Positions 1 to 8,172 of a stretch of 64,000 nucleotides of DNA are shown here, piece after piece (position 1 is the stretch's first letter; every line of letters begins with the position of its first letter). Origin of the DNA: Rhodoferax_B ferrireducens_A. Its GTDB lineage: Bacteria > Pseudomonadota > Gammaproteobacteria > Burkholderiales > Burkholderiaceae_C. The DNA lies in contig NZ_JAVDXT010000003.1 of assembly GCF_031458075.1 (NCBI RefSeq), forward strand, positions 62,001 through 126,000, read 5' to 3'. The translations under genes and the position numbers were made by a program. The notes under the pieces are model-generated. The model saw nothing but the letters and a program-made list of their open reading frames with translations. It searched no databases and was not told the origin of the DNA.

Positions 1-806
1 CCGCTGACCGCATGCAAGGTATAGGCATGGCGCGATTGCGCCGAATGGTTGGGCTCCGAGAGGTGCGGAAACAGGCCGTTGAACACGATCAGCGTGCCCT
101 GGCGGACCTCCAGCCACTCCAGGGCCTCCATATCCCAACGCAAGTCCGCCTGCAACGGTTCCAGCTGCAGCGCACCACCGGCCTGCCGGCGGAACACCTG
201 CTTCAGCCCGCCACGCTGCCCACCCAGCAGCCCGCCCAGGCAGCCGTTGCCGCGGTGCGCGTCTTCGATGGCGAACCAGAAGCCCACCACCGACTGCGGC
301 TCGGTGTACAGATAGGTCGCATCCTGGTGGCAATTGACCTCGCCGCCAATCCCCGGCTGCTTGAAGATGTACATGGACTGCACCAGCTTGGCATCCCCCA
401 GGCCCACGCCGTCGGCCACGGCCTGCAAACGTGCACCATGCGAGAACGCCTGGAACACAGGGTCCAGGTCGTGCATCGCGTGGCCGAGCTTGTTGATGGC
501 GCGCTCCAGCGGCACGCACAGCCGGCCTTGCGCATCGAAAGCGCCGGCTTCAAAAAATGCGCCTATGCCACGCGCCGAGTTTTCAAAGTACGCGTCCTTC
601 GCATACCGCTGGTCGCGCGCCGAGAACACCGTGCCCGGCGCCTGAGGCGCGTGTTCCGCGACCAGCTCCAGCGCCCGCTGCTGCAAGCCCTGGCATTGCG
701 CCGCCGGCACAAAATCCTCCAGCACCAGCACGCCGTCGCGCGCATAGGCTGTTCGGGCCTCGATGGACAGGCCCAGGGCTTCGTCAAAGCGGCAGCGGTA
801 GACCAT
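1..806 (-). CDS. PhyH-family Fe(II)/2-oxoglutarate dioxygenase, 3' end outside window
   Basis: Read on the minus strand from ATG at 806 to the window edge without a stop, about 268 residues, so the C-terminus is missing. The frame begins MVYRCRFDEALGLSIEAR and carries an HQD iron-binding triad segment (NCHQDATYLYTEPQ) and a distal histidine in NGLFPHLSEPNHSAQSRH, which fits the phytanoyl-CoA dioxygenase (PhyH) family. These enzymes hydroxylate small molecules using Fe(II), oxygen and 2-oxoglutarate; the substrate cannot be read from sequence. It starts 6 bases after the psuG stop and is the last visible gene of the pseudouridine operon, so its substrate may be pseudouridine-related (inference). 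Family assignment is firm, substrate unknown. Confidence 0.8.
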   Translation of the reverse strand, partial: MVYRCRFDEALGLSIEARTAYARDGVLVLEDFVPAAQCQGLQQRALELVAEHAPQAPGTVFSARDQRYAKDAYFENSARGIGAFFEAGAFDAQGRLCVPLERAINKLGHAMHDLDPVFQAFSHGARLQAVADGVGLGDAKLVQSMYIFKQPGIGGEVNCHQDATYLYTEPQSVVGFWFAIEDAHRGNGCLGGLLGGQRGGLKQVFRRQAGGALQLEPLQADLRWDMEALEWLEVRQGTLIVFNGLFPHLSEPNHSAQSRHAYTLHAVS

Positions 807-812
807 GGCCGA

Positions 813-1739
813 TCAGGCGACGCACTGCTGGTAGGCGACGGCAATCGCCGCGGCCAGCCGGGCGTTGTTCAGCACCAGTTGGATGTTGGACGCCAGGCTG
901 TTGCCGCCGGTGATCTCGCTGACCCGGGCCAGCAGAAAGGGCGTGGACTGCTTGCCCGCGATGCCCTGGGCCTGGGCTTCCTGCAAGGCTTGCTCGATGG
1001 CCGCATCGATGGTGGCGCGCGGCATGGCATAGGCTTCAGGGATGGGGTTGGACACCACCATGCCGCCCGGCAAACCGATGGCCCATTGGGCCTGCATGGC
1101 GCGGGCGATGGCCTCGGCGCTGTCCAGCCGGTAGTCCACCTTGAAGCCGCTGTCGCGGGTGTAGAAGGCCGGCAGGTTATCGCTCTGGAAGCCGACCACG
1201 GGCACGCCATGGGTTTCCAGGTATTCGAGGGTGAGCTGCAGGTCGAGGATGGACTTGATGCCTGCGCAGACCACCGCCACCGGGGTCTGGGCCAGCTCCT
1301 GCAGGTCGGCGGACACGTCAAAGCTCTGGGGCGCGCCGCGGTGCACGCCGCCAATGCCGCCGGTGGCAAACACCCGGATGCCGGCCATGGCTGCGATCAA
1401 CATGGTCGATGCGACCGTGGTGGCGCCGGTCTGCCCGGCCGCCACGATAAACGCCACGTCGCGCCGGCTGACCTTGACCACCTCACGCCCACCCTGGCCC
1501 AGCTGCTCGATCTCGGCTTGCGTCAAGCCAACCTTGAGCCGGCCGTTGAGGATGGCGATGGTGGCCGGCACCGCGCCATGGGCGCGCACCTCGGCCTCGA
1601 CCTGCAAGGCGGTAGCCACGTTCTGCGGATACGGCATGCCATGGGCAATGATGGTGGACTCCAGCGCCACCACCGGGCGCTTGGTAGCCAAGGCTGCAGC
1701 CACTTCGGGGTGGATATCCAGGAAAGGATGGGGATGCAT
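813..1739 (-). CDS. psuG: Pseudouridine-5'-phosphate glycosidase
   Basis: 308 residues. Splits pseudouridine 5'-phosphate (C-C glycosidic bond) to uracil and ribose 5-phosphate in the cytosol. Sequence positions equivalent to the E. coli PsuG active site are present with a shift of four residues: Glu27 in ALESTIIAHG, Lys89 in VVKVSRRDV, His133 in GGIGGVHRG and Lys162 in CAGIKSILD. Start chosen at ATG 1739 (MHPHPFLDIHPEV); the frame is open further upstream but that stretch lies inside psuK. It follows psuK by 14 bases and precedes the PhyH dioxygenase by 6, so all three should be on one transcript. Full length for the family. Confidence 0.96.
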   Translation of the reverse strand: MHPHPFLDIHPEVAAALATKRPVVALESTIIAHGMPYPQNVATALQVEAEVRAHGAVPATIAILNGRLKVGLTQAEIEQLGQGGREVVKVSRRDVAFIVAAGQTGATTVASTMLIAAMAGIRVFATGGIGGVHRGAPQSFDVSADLQELAQTPVAVVCAGIKSILDLQLTLEYLETHGVPVVGFQSDNLPAFYTRDSGFKVDYRLDSAEAIARAMQAQWAIGLPGGMVVSNPIPEAYAMPRATIDAAIEQALQEAQAQGIAGKQSTPFLLARVSEITGGNSLASNIQLVLNNARLAAAIAVAYQQCVA

Positions 1740-1753
1740 CAGAGTCTCACTTT

Positions 1754-2671
1754 TCAAGGATTCAGTTCCAGCCATTGCTGCACACGCGCCACCGACAGGG
1801 CCGGGTCGTTGGTACCCGCCACGCCCAAGGTCAAGGCCGCGCAACCACAGGCAAAACGCACGGCCTGGCCTAGCGGCTGACCGGCCATGTGCATCAGACC
1901 GGCCATCAGGGCGTCGCCTGCGCCGCTGGCGCTTTGCACCACCACCTCGGGCGCCGGTTGCCAGCCCTGTGCACCCTGGGCATCGCTCCAGAATACGCCT
2001 TGCGCCCCCCAGCTCAGCACCAGCTGCTGCACACCCCGCGCATGCAGCCACTGGGCGACAGCGGCGGCATCGGCTGAGGTGTCCAAAGGCAGGCCGGTCA
2101 GGGCCTGGGCCTCCAGGCGGTTCGGTTTGAGCAAGTGCACGCGCGCCAAACTGCTGGCAATGCGTAAACATTTATGCGTGGACACGGTATCCACAAACAC
2201 CGGCGCATCGCCGCTGTGCGCACACAGCCAGGCTAGGCTGGCTTCCGACAGATTGCAGTCGAACAGCAAGGCCTGGGCCGCCGCCAAATCGGCCGCGTAG
2301 GGTGCCAGGCGCGCGGGCGTGATGCTGTCGACGATGCCCATGTCATTGACAGCCACCACCATATCGCCATCGGCGCCGTGCACCGACAGGTAGCTGGAAG
2401 TTGCCTGGTCCGGCAATACCCAGCAGCTCCGCATGTCCACACCGGCGGCCGACGTGGCCTGCAGCAGGCTGTGGCCGGGGGGGTCGTCGCCCAGCGCTGT
2501 GAACAAGCGTGTGGGGTGGCCCAGGCGGGCCAGATTCTCCGCCACGTTGCGGGCCACGCCGCCGGGCGCATAGCGGATACGGCCGGGGTTGGAGTCGCCC
2601 AGCACCAGGCTGCGCGCGCTATGCCCGGCAATGTCCATATTCGAAGCACCGACGGCCAGCATCTGGCTCAT
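1754..2671 (-). CDS. psuK: PfkB-family carbohydrate kinase, pseudouridine kinase
   Basis: 305 residues. Expected to phosphorylate pseudouridine at O5' with ATP, feeding PsuG. The ribokinase/PfkB signatures are visible: an N-terminal glycine-rich PGGVARNVAENLARLG (residues about 36-51) and the C-terminal SASGAGDALMAGL, whose GAGD carries the catalytic Asp. The pairing with psuG makes pseudouridine kinase much more likely than another PfkB sugar kinase. Its ATG overlaps the stop of the TetR-type gene by four bases (ATGA), indicating translational coupling. Confidence 0.92.
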   Translation of the reverse strand: MSQMLAVGASNMDIAGHSARSLVLGDSNPGRIRYAPGGVARNVAENLARLGHPTRLFTALGDDPPGHSLLQATSAAGVDMRSCWVLPDQATSSYLSVHGADGDMVVAVNDMGIVDSITPARLAPYAADLAAAQALLFDCNLSEASLAWLCAHSGDAPVFVDTVSTHKCLRIASSLARVHLLKPNRLEAQALTGLPLDTSADAAAVAQWLHARGVQQLVLSWGAQGVFWSDAQGAQGWQPAPEVVVQSASGAGDALMAGLMHMAGQPLGQAVRFACGCAALTLGVAGTNDPALSVARVQQWLELNP

Positions 2672-3309
2672 GGCTGCAGGCCGCAGCCGCGCAGCACCAG
2701 CGACACCACATGCTCGGAGGCGCGGCGGTGGTCCGCCTTGGTCAGGCTGGTGCGGCCCAGCACCGCACGGACCTGCACGTCAAAGTCGGCATAGGTCTGG
2801 GTCGCGGCCCAGATGGTGAAGAACAGATGCGTGCTGTCCACTGGCGGCATCTTGCCCTCGGCAATCCACTGGTCGATCACCGCGGCTTTGGCCTTGACGG
2901 TGGCACGCAGCTCGGTGGCCAGCAGCTGCTTGACGAAAGAGGCCCCATGCAGCAGCTCGTTGGCCCAGACCTTGGAGGCATCGGGCCGCGCCGCCGACAA
3001 GGCCATCTTGCTGCGGATGTAGTCGCCGATCGCCTGGGCCGGGTCGGCCTCGGGCGTGATGCCATGCGTTGGCGCCAGCCAGTCGTCCAGGATGCGGGCC
3101 AGCACCGCGCGGTACAGCGCCTCCTTGTTGCCAAAGTAGTAGTGCAGATTGGCCTTGGGCAGGCTGGATTCTTCGGCGATCTGGGCCATGGTGGCGCCGC
3201 TGAAACCCGCCCCCGCAAAGACACGCTCTGCGGCGGCGAGGATCAGGCCCTCGTTGGCCTGGCGGATCTGGCCCTTGGCCTCCGCCGAAAGAGGACCGGC
3301 TAGCTTCAC
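2668..3309 (-). CDS. TetR-family regulator, RutR/YcdC-like
   Basis: 213 residues from GTG 3309, which overlaps the receptor-gene stop as GTGA; an in-frame GTG at 3330 would add seven residues. The N-terminal helix-turn-helix is followed by KANLHYYFGNKEALYRAVL, typical of TetR proteins and close to RutR (YcdC), the E. coli regulator of pyrimidine breakdown that senses uracil and thymine. The C-terminal domain (WANELLHGASFVKQLL onward) also resembles the YcdC type. It sits mid-operon between transporter and psuK, and an imperfect RutR-type palindrome lies before the first operon gene, so local autoregulation in response to uracil, a product of PsuG, is plausible. Ligand is inferred, not seen. 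Confidence 0.83.
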   Translation of the reverse strand: MKLAGPLSAEAKGQIRQANEGLILAAAERVFAGAGFSGATMAQIAEESSLPKANLHYYFGNKEALYRAVLARILDDWLAPTHGITPEADPAQAIGDYIRSKMALSAARPDASKVWANELLHGASFVKQLLATELRATVKAKAAVIDQWIAEGKMPPVDSTHLFFTIWAATQTYADFDVQVRAVLGRTSLTKADHRRASEHVVSLVLRGCGLQP

Positions 3310-4313
3310 TTCTTGGTCGCGGCGTCCCACACCGCATGGCTCATGGCGGCATTGCCAGGGTCTTTCTTGATCACCGGCGCGCTGCCACCCGACATCAGCA
3401 CCTTGACGGTGCGCTCATAGGCGGCGGGCTCCAGGTAGCCCATCTTGGGGCCGTTGGCGGTGGTGATCAGCTTGGCCACGTTTTCCATCTGGCGCTTCTG
3501 CACGGCCAGGGTGGCGCTGCCCGACATGTCGTTGGACACCACGATCTTGGCGGCTTCTTCGGGGTTCTTCACCGCGTCGTTCCAGCCCTTGAAGGTGGCC
3601 TTCAAGAACTTGCCCATGCGGGCCACGAAGGCCGGGTCTTTGAGCTTGGATTCGAGCACATACAAGCCATCTTCCAGCGAGGCCACGCCCTGGTCTTCGT
3701 AGAAGAAGGTGACCAGGTCGCTCTCTTTCACGCCAGCGTCGATGATCTGCCAGTATTCGTTGTAAACCATGGTGGACACGCAGGCCGCCTGGTTCTGCAG
3801 CAGCGGGTCGACGTTGAAGCCCTGCTTCAGCACCTTGATGTCGGTATCGGGCTTGTAGCCCAGCTTGCCCATCCAGTTGAGGAACGGGTATTCGTTGCCG
3901 CCGTACCAGACGCCCAGGGTCTTGCCCTTCAGGTCTTTCGGGGTGGTCACGCCGCTGGCCTTTTTGCAGGTCAGCATCAGGCCCGAGCGGTTGAACACCT
4001 GGGCGATGTTCACCAGCGGCACACCGGCTTCGCGCGCGGCCAGGGCGTCGGGCATCCAGTTGACGATGACGTCGGCGTTGTTGCCGGCAATCACCTGCAC
4101 CGGCGAGATGTCCGGGCCGCCGGGCTTGATGGTCACGTCCAGCCCCTCGGCCTTGTAGTAGCCCTTGGCTGCTGCCACGTAGTAGCCGGCAAACTGGGCT
4201 TGCGGCACCCATTTGAGCTGCACGGTAACCTTCTCTTGGGCTTGGGCGGCGAGGCCGCCGACCGCCAATGCGGCGGCCAGCAGGCATTGACTCAACTTGG
4301 ACAGCTTGTTCAT
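3306..4313 (-). CDS. ABC transporter substrate-binding protein, NMT1/THI5-like
   Basis: 335 residues with a Sec signal peptide (about residues 1-25, ending GLAAQAQ). The start is ATG 4313, preceded by AGGAG six bases upstream. The mature part (VQLKWVPQAQFAGYYVAAAKGYY) is the classical NMT1/THI5-like periplasmic receptor seen in ThiY, which binds pyrimidine precursors, and in related receptors. With psuK, psuG and a RutR-like regulator downstream, it most likely binds pseudouridine or another pyrimidine nucleoside or base. A thiamine-precursor receptor is the main alternative, but no thi gene is nearby. Confidence 0.85.
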   Translation of the reverse strand: MNKLSKLSQCLLAAALAVGGLAAQAQEKVTVQLKWVPQAQFAGYYVAAAKGYYKAEGLDVTIKPGGPDISPVQVIAGNNADVIVNWMPDALAAREAGVPLVNIAQVFNRSGLMLTCKKASGVTTPKDLKGKTLGVWYGGNEYPFLNWMGKLGYKPDTDIKVLKQGFNVDPLLQNQAACVSTMVYNEYWQIIDAGVKESDLVTFFYEDQGVASLEDGLYVLESKLKDPAFVARMGKFLKATFKGWNDAVKNPEEAAKIVVSNDMSGSATLAVQKRQMENVAKLITTANGPKMGYLEPAAYERTVKVLMSGGSAPVIKKDPGNAAMSHAVWDAATKK

Positions 4314-4346
4314 CAAATACTCCTAGGTAGGGACAGGTGGGGAAAC

Positions 4347-5294
4347 TTATTTTTGGGAACGCACCGACGGGTGCCAGAACGCAAAGCGCCGCTCCAGTTG
4401 CACCAACAAGGCATAGGCGGCCGAGCCGGTGATGGCGGCCACCACGATCGCGCCCCACACCAGCGGCATGTGCATCTTGGCAGCCTCGGTGGAAATGCGA
4501 AAACCCAGGCCGGCGGTGGGCGAGCCAAAGAACTCGGCGACGATGGCGCCGATCAAGGCCAAGGTGGCATTCACCTTGAGTGCGCCGAAGATAAAGGGCA
4601 TGGCACTCGGCAGGCGCAGCGCCAGCAGGGTCTGGCCATAGCTGGCGGCGTAGCTGAACATCAGCTCACGCTCCAGCTTGCCCGCGGCCTTCAGGCCGGC
4701 CAGGGTGGATACCAGCATGGGGAAGAAGGTCATCAGCACCACCACCGCCGCCTTGGACTGCCAGTCGAAGCCGAACCACATCACCGCAATCGGTGCCACA
4801 CCCACCAAGGGCACGGTGCTGGTCAGCGAGGCGATGGGCAACAGGCCGCGCTGCAGGAACGGCAGCCGGTCGATCGCCACCGCCACCGCGAAGCCCAGGC
4901 CGCAGCCCAGTAGCCAGCCGGTGAGCACCGACTTGAGCACGGTCTGCACGAAGTCCTTGGACAGCACCGGCCAGCCCTCGGCCATGGCTTGCACGATCAG
5001 CGCCGGTGCCGGCAGCAGCACCCGCGGCACCTCGAAGGCCGTGACCAGCAGCTGCCAGAAGTACAGCAGCCACAGGCCGAACAGGCCGGCTGTCAGCAAG
5101 CCGTAAATCGACCGCCCCTCCAGCGCCGCCGCCGCACGCACCGTCCAGCCTGCCAAGACCAGCGTCAACAAAAGTCCGGGAAAAAATAGGCCGCTAGAGC
5201 CAGATGTACCTGCAGGAGTAGCTATAAAAACTGCAGCAAACAGCATGCTAATCAGCACCCCAGCCGCCACGGCCTGTGGACTGCGCGCCTTCAC
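4347..5294 (-). CDS. ABC transporter permease, second of pair (SsuC/ThiX-like)
   Basis: 315 residues from a GTG that overlaps the preceding permease stop (GTGA). Several hydrophobic segments and the binding-protein-dependent permease loop (EAA-type, around ERELMFSYAASYGQTLLALR) are visible. It should form the membrane channel with the permease encoded just upstream. The N-terminal region between the first membrane segments (residues about 20-38) is encoded by a copy of the dispersed short repeat, giving the odd Gly/Ser stretch IATPAGTSGSSGLFFPG. The gene is followed after 33 bases by the receptor gene. Confidence 0.88.
   Translation of the reverse strand: MKARSPQAVAAGVLISMLFAAVFIATPAGTSGSSGLFFPGLLLTLVLAGWTVRAAAALEGRSIYGLLTAGLFGLWLLYFWQLLVTAFEVPRVLLPAPALIVQAMAEGWPVLSKDFVQTVLKSVLTGWLLGCGLGFAVAVAIDRLPFLQRGLLPIASLTSTVPLVGVAPIAVMWFGFDWQSKAAVVVLMTFFPMLVSTLAGLKAAGKLERELMFSYAASYGQTLLALRLPSAMPFIFGALKVNATLALIGAIVAEFFGSPTAGLGFRISTEAAKMHMPLVWGAIVVAAITGSAAYALLVQLERRFAFWHPSVRSQK
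5181..5237 (-). repeat. Dispersed short repeat, copy inside permease gene
   Basis: On the minus strand it begins GCTGCAGTTTTTATAGC, continues TACTCCTGCAGGTACATC and ends in GGCTCTAGCGGCC, matching the intergenic copy at 18592-18645 across most positions. It is AT-richer than the surrounding gene and keeps the permease frame open. Confidence 0.6.
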
Positions 5295-6184
5295 GGACGC
5301 ACCCCATGGTGGCGCAGCACCAGGCGCTCCACGCCCAGCACCGCTGCGGTCAACGCCAGGCCCAATAGCGCCGACATGAACAGCGCCGACCAGATAGCCA
5401 CCGTGTTGCCGTAGTACGAGCCCAGCAGCAGCTTGGCGCCCAGGCCGGCCTGGGCGCCGGTAGGCAGCTCGGCCACCATGGCGCCGACCAGGCCGGCCGC
5501 AATGCCGACGCGCAGCGCAGGGAACAGAAACGGCAAAGCGGCGGGCAGGCGCAGCAGCCAGAACTCCTGCCAGGGCGAGGCCGCGTAGGTATAGAGCAGC
5601 TCGGTGTCGATCTGCTGCGGCGAGCGCAGGCCTTGCACCATGGCCACCGTGACCGGGAAGAAACACAGATACATGGCGATCACCGCCTTGGGCCAGACGC
5701 CGGAGAAGCCCAGGCTGCCCAGGATGATCAGCACAATGGGCGCAATCGCCAGCACCGGAATGGTTTGCGAGGCCACGATCCAGGGCATCAGGGCTTTGTC
5801 CAAGGTGCGCGAATGCACGATGCCGGCCGACAGCAGCAGACCGAACAGCGTGCCCATGGCAAAGCCCAGCAGGCTGGACTGGGCGGTGACGGCCACGTGG
5901 TACAGCAGATTGCGCGGCGAATCCACCGGCCAATCGACCAGGCTGGACCAGAAATCCAGCGCCACCTGCTGCGGCGCGGGCAGTACCGGGCGCTGCATGG
6001 ACAGCGTGGTCTGCACCAGGTCGGCGAAGCTCCAGGCCGTGCCGCGCGGCGCCAGCACGCGCTCGATAGCCCCCGGCGCGTTCAGCCAGACGGCGCCCGC
6101 ATACCAAAGGAAAATCAGCGCCAGCAGCACACTGGCTATGGGGAGTCCGCTATCGAAAGCGGAGCTGCGCTTAATGGTGGCCAT
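5291..6184 (-). CDS. ABC transporter permease, first of pair
   Basis: 297 residues starting at ATG 6184 (MATIKRSSAFDSG), 14 bases inside the end of the ATPase gene. It has multiple membrane spans and the cytoplasmic coupling loop (DTELLYTYAASPWQEFWLLRLP) of SsuC/TauC-type permeases. It pairs with the following permease, from which it differs clearly in sequence, so the channel is a heterodimer. Its stop overlaps the next start. Part of the inferred pseudouridine or pyrimidine importer. Confidence 0.9.
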   Translation of the reverse strand: MATIKRSSAFDSGLPIASVLLALIFLWYAGAVWLNAPGAIERVLAPRGTAWSFADLVQTTLSMQRPVLPAPQQVALDFWSSLVDWPVDSPRNLLYHVAVTAQSSLLGFAMGTLFGLLLSAGIVHSRTLDKALMPWIVASQTIPVLAIAPIVLIILGSLGFSGVWPKAVIAMYLCFFPVTVAMVQGLRSPQQIDTELLYTYAASPWQEFWLLRLPAALPFLFPALRVGIAAGLVGAMVAELPTGAQAGLGAKLLLGSYYGNTVAIWSALFMSALLGLALTAAVLGVERLVLRHHGVRP

Positions 6185-6989
6185 CGGCCAGCGACTCCCG
6201 CACCGCGTGCGCCAGGGCCATGAATTCAGGCGTGTCGCGCAGGCCCAGGTGCCGCTCGTCGGGCAAGGTGGAATCAATCACCTTGACGATGCGGCCGGGC
6301 CGCGGCGACATCACCACGATGCGGGTCGACAAATACACCGCCTCGGCAATCGAATGGGTGACGAAGACCACGGTGCGGCGCTCGCGCTGCCACAGCTGCT
6401 GCAGCTGCTCGTTGAGCCGGTCGCGGGTGATCTCGTCCAATGCGCCAAAGGGTTCGTCCATCATCAGGATGCGCGGCTCAAAAGCCAGCGCCCGGGCGAT
6501 GGACACCCGCTGCTGCATGCCACCGGACAGCTGCCAGGGGTATTTCTTCTCAAAACCTTTGAGGCCCACACGCTCCAGCTGGTCCATAGCGATGCGCTGG
6601 CTCTCGGCCTTGCCGCGGCCCTGGATCTGCAGCGGCAGCACCACATTGGCCAGCACCGTGCGCCAGGGAAACAGCGCCGGGGCCTGGAATACATAGCCAT
6701 ACGACCGTGCCAGGCGCGCCGCATGCGGGCTGACGCCGTTGACCAGCATGCTGCCGGAGCTGATGGGCTCCAGGTCGGCAATCGCCCGCAGCAGCGTGGT
6801 CTTGCCGCAGCCCGAGGGGCCAATCAGCGAAATGAACTCGCCTTGCCGCACCGTGAGGTCGATGTCTTGCAGCGCATGCACAGGCGCGTCGGCCGCAGGG
6901 TAGACCACATTTGCCTGGCGCACCTCCACAGCAAGCGCCGCCGGCACGGCAGCGGCGATAGCCCCGACGGGCAGGTCAGATGGTTTCAT
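6171..6989 (-). CDS. ABC transporter ATP-binding protein (SsuB/TauB/ThiZ type)
   Basis: 272 residues from ATG 6989; an in-frame GTG at 6995 would add two. All nucleotide-binding motifs are present: Walker A GPSGCGKTT, Q-loop YVFQAP, signature LSGGMQQR, Walker B ILMMDEPFGALD, and the switch histidine in VFVTHS. It belongs to the nitrate/sulfonate/taurine/HMP importer group, which agrees with the NMT1-like receptor in the same operon. It is the first gene of the operon, 151 bases after the HD-GYP gene, with an operator-like palindrome in that gap. Confidence 0.93.
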   Translation of the reverse strand: MKPSDLPVGAIAAAVPAALAVEVRQANVVYPAADAPVHALQDIDLTVRQGEFISLIGPSGCGKTTLLRAIADLEPISSGSMLVNGVSPHAARLARSYGYVFQAPALFPWRTVLANVVLPLQIQGRGKAESQRIAMDQLERVGLKGFEKKYPWQLSGGMQQRVSIARALAFEPRILMMDEPFGALDEITRDRLNEQLQQLWQRERRTVVFVTHSIAEAVYLSTRIVVMSPRPGRIVKVIDSTLPDERHLGLRDTPEFMALAHAVRESLADGHH

Positions 6990-7025
6990 GGGCACAGCAC
7001 AGCGTAGGGACAGACATAAAAACCC

Positions 7026-7050
7026 ACTATAAAGCTAACCAAACGGTCAG
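7026..7050 (-). promoter_or_regulatory. RutR-like operator with adjoining -10 element
   Basis: Minus strand reads CTGACCGTTTGGTTAG at 7050-7035, an imperfect palindrome (five of six arm positions pair). It matches the published E. coli RutR consensus TTGACCANNTGGTCAA at 10 of 14 defined positions. Directly downstream is TATAGT (7031-7026), one base from a consensus -10. No good -35 is seen, so a protein bound here would cover the spacer and -35 region. The first operon gene starts at 6989. Confidence 0.55.
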
Positions 7051-7140
7051 CTTCTTGGGGTTTAAGCTAGTTCTATGCCAATTTTTTTCGGCTATCTGCA
7101 CCGATGGGGTGCAGGCAGCGGCCCGTCGCCGCACGGGACA

Positions 7141-8169
7141 TCAGCGGCTTTGCACCGGCGCCTGCGGCGTTGTTTCCTGTTCCAACTGGTCCATTTCCGC
7201 CCAACGGCGGCCGATCTCGATGAGCTCGGGCAGGACGCTGGCAAACGCATGGACCACCATGGGGTCGAAGTGCGTGCCCGATGCCGCGTGGATGTATTCC
7301 ACGACCCGCTCCATCGGCCAAGCCTCCTTGTAGGGCCGGCGCATGCTGAGCGCGTCCAACACATCGGCCAAGGCCACGATGCGCGCCGACTTGGGGATGT
7401 CCTGCCCTTGCAGGCCATCGGGGTAGCCACTGCCGTCCCAGCGCTCATGGTGGCGCAAGGCGATCTCGGCCGCCAGCTGGAATACCGGGGCCTTGCTCTT
7501 GCTCAGAATCTCATGGCCAATCTGGGAATGGGTCTTCATGGTGTCCCATTCCTCGGCGGTCAACGGTCCCGGTTTGCGCAGAATCGTATGGGGTACGCCC
7601 AACTTGCCGGTGTCGTGCATGGGTGCGGCCAGCTCCAGCCGGGCGCAGCTTTCGGCGTCCCAGCCGCAGGCCTGGGCAATCACCCGCGCATAGGCGGCCA
7701 TGCGCCAGATGTGGGAACCGGTATCGCTGTCGTTGTAGTGGCCGGCCTGGCCGAGCATCAGCACCGCATCGCGGTGGCTTTGCTCCAGCGCCGCCGCCCG
7801 CACCAGGGACAAATGGGCCGCCACCCGGGCCCGCACGATGGGCGGCGACACCGGCTTGGCGATGTAGTCCACGGCGCCGGCCTCGAAGCCCGCGGCTTCA
7901 TGCACCAGGTCGGTGTAGCCGGTCACGAAAATCACCTGGGTGGTGTGGGTGGTGTCCAGCTGCTTGATGCGCCGGCACAGGTCGTAGCCATTGGTGTCGG
8001 GCAGGCCGATGTCCAGCAACACCATGGCGGGCTGGTGCTTCACCACGGCGGCCAGGGTTTCATCGCCGTTGCGGGCAAACGCCAGGGAATAGGTATCCTG
8101 CAGGATGCTGCGCATGATGGCCAGATTGCCCGGCTCGTCATCCACAATCAAAATAGTCGGTAGGAACAC
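7141..8169 (-). CDS. Response regulator with HD-GYP phosphodiesterase domain
   Basis: 342 residues, starting with GTG 8169, which is preceded six bases upstream by AAGGAG made of the last two codons of the kinase gene. N-terminal receiver domain (acidic pair Asp10-Asp11, phospho-acceptor Asp53 in VLLDIGLPD), then an HD-GYP domain with MHDTGKLG, the HHERWDGSGYPDGL signature and downstream metal-ligand segments. Such RpfG-like proteins usually hydrolyse cyclic-di-GMP when phosphorylated. The 3-base gap to the hybrid kinase makes it the probable output partner of that kinase. Target process is not readable. Confidence 0.93.
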   Translation of the reverse strand: MFLPTILIVDDEPGNLAIMRSILQDTYSLAFARNGDETLAAVVKHQPAMVLLDIGLPDTNGYDLCRRIKQLDTTHTTQVIFVTGYTDLVHEAAGFEAGAVDYIAKPVSPPIVRARVAAHLSLVRAAALEQSHRDAVLMLGQAGHYNDSDTGSHIWRMAAYARVIAQACGWDAESCARLELAAPMHDTGKLGVPHTILRKPGPLTAEEWDTMKTHSQIGHEILSKSKAPVFQLAAEIALRHHERWDGSGYPDGLQGQDIPKSARIVALADVLDALSMRRPYKEAWPMERVVEYIHAASGTHFDPMVVHAFASVLPELIEIGRRWAEMDQLEQETTPQAPVQSR

Positions 8170-8172
8170 GGT

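Noticed and set aside
12..1880. Long plus-strand frame of about 620 codons over psuG/psuK
   Set aside because: It has no family pattern, is rich in Arg/His/Gln/Gly, and lies opposite clear psuG, psuK and PhyH genes. It is a GC-driven antisense frame, as are similar ones opposite the kinase (8194-10578), uvrA and dacB.
4347..6107. A single fused 586-codon permease frame
   Set aside because: The frame is open across the junction, but its first half is shadow sequence of the upstream permease; the GTG at 5294 overlapping the TGA is the real start.
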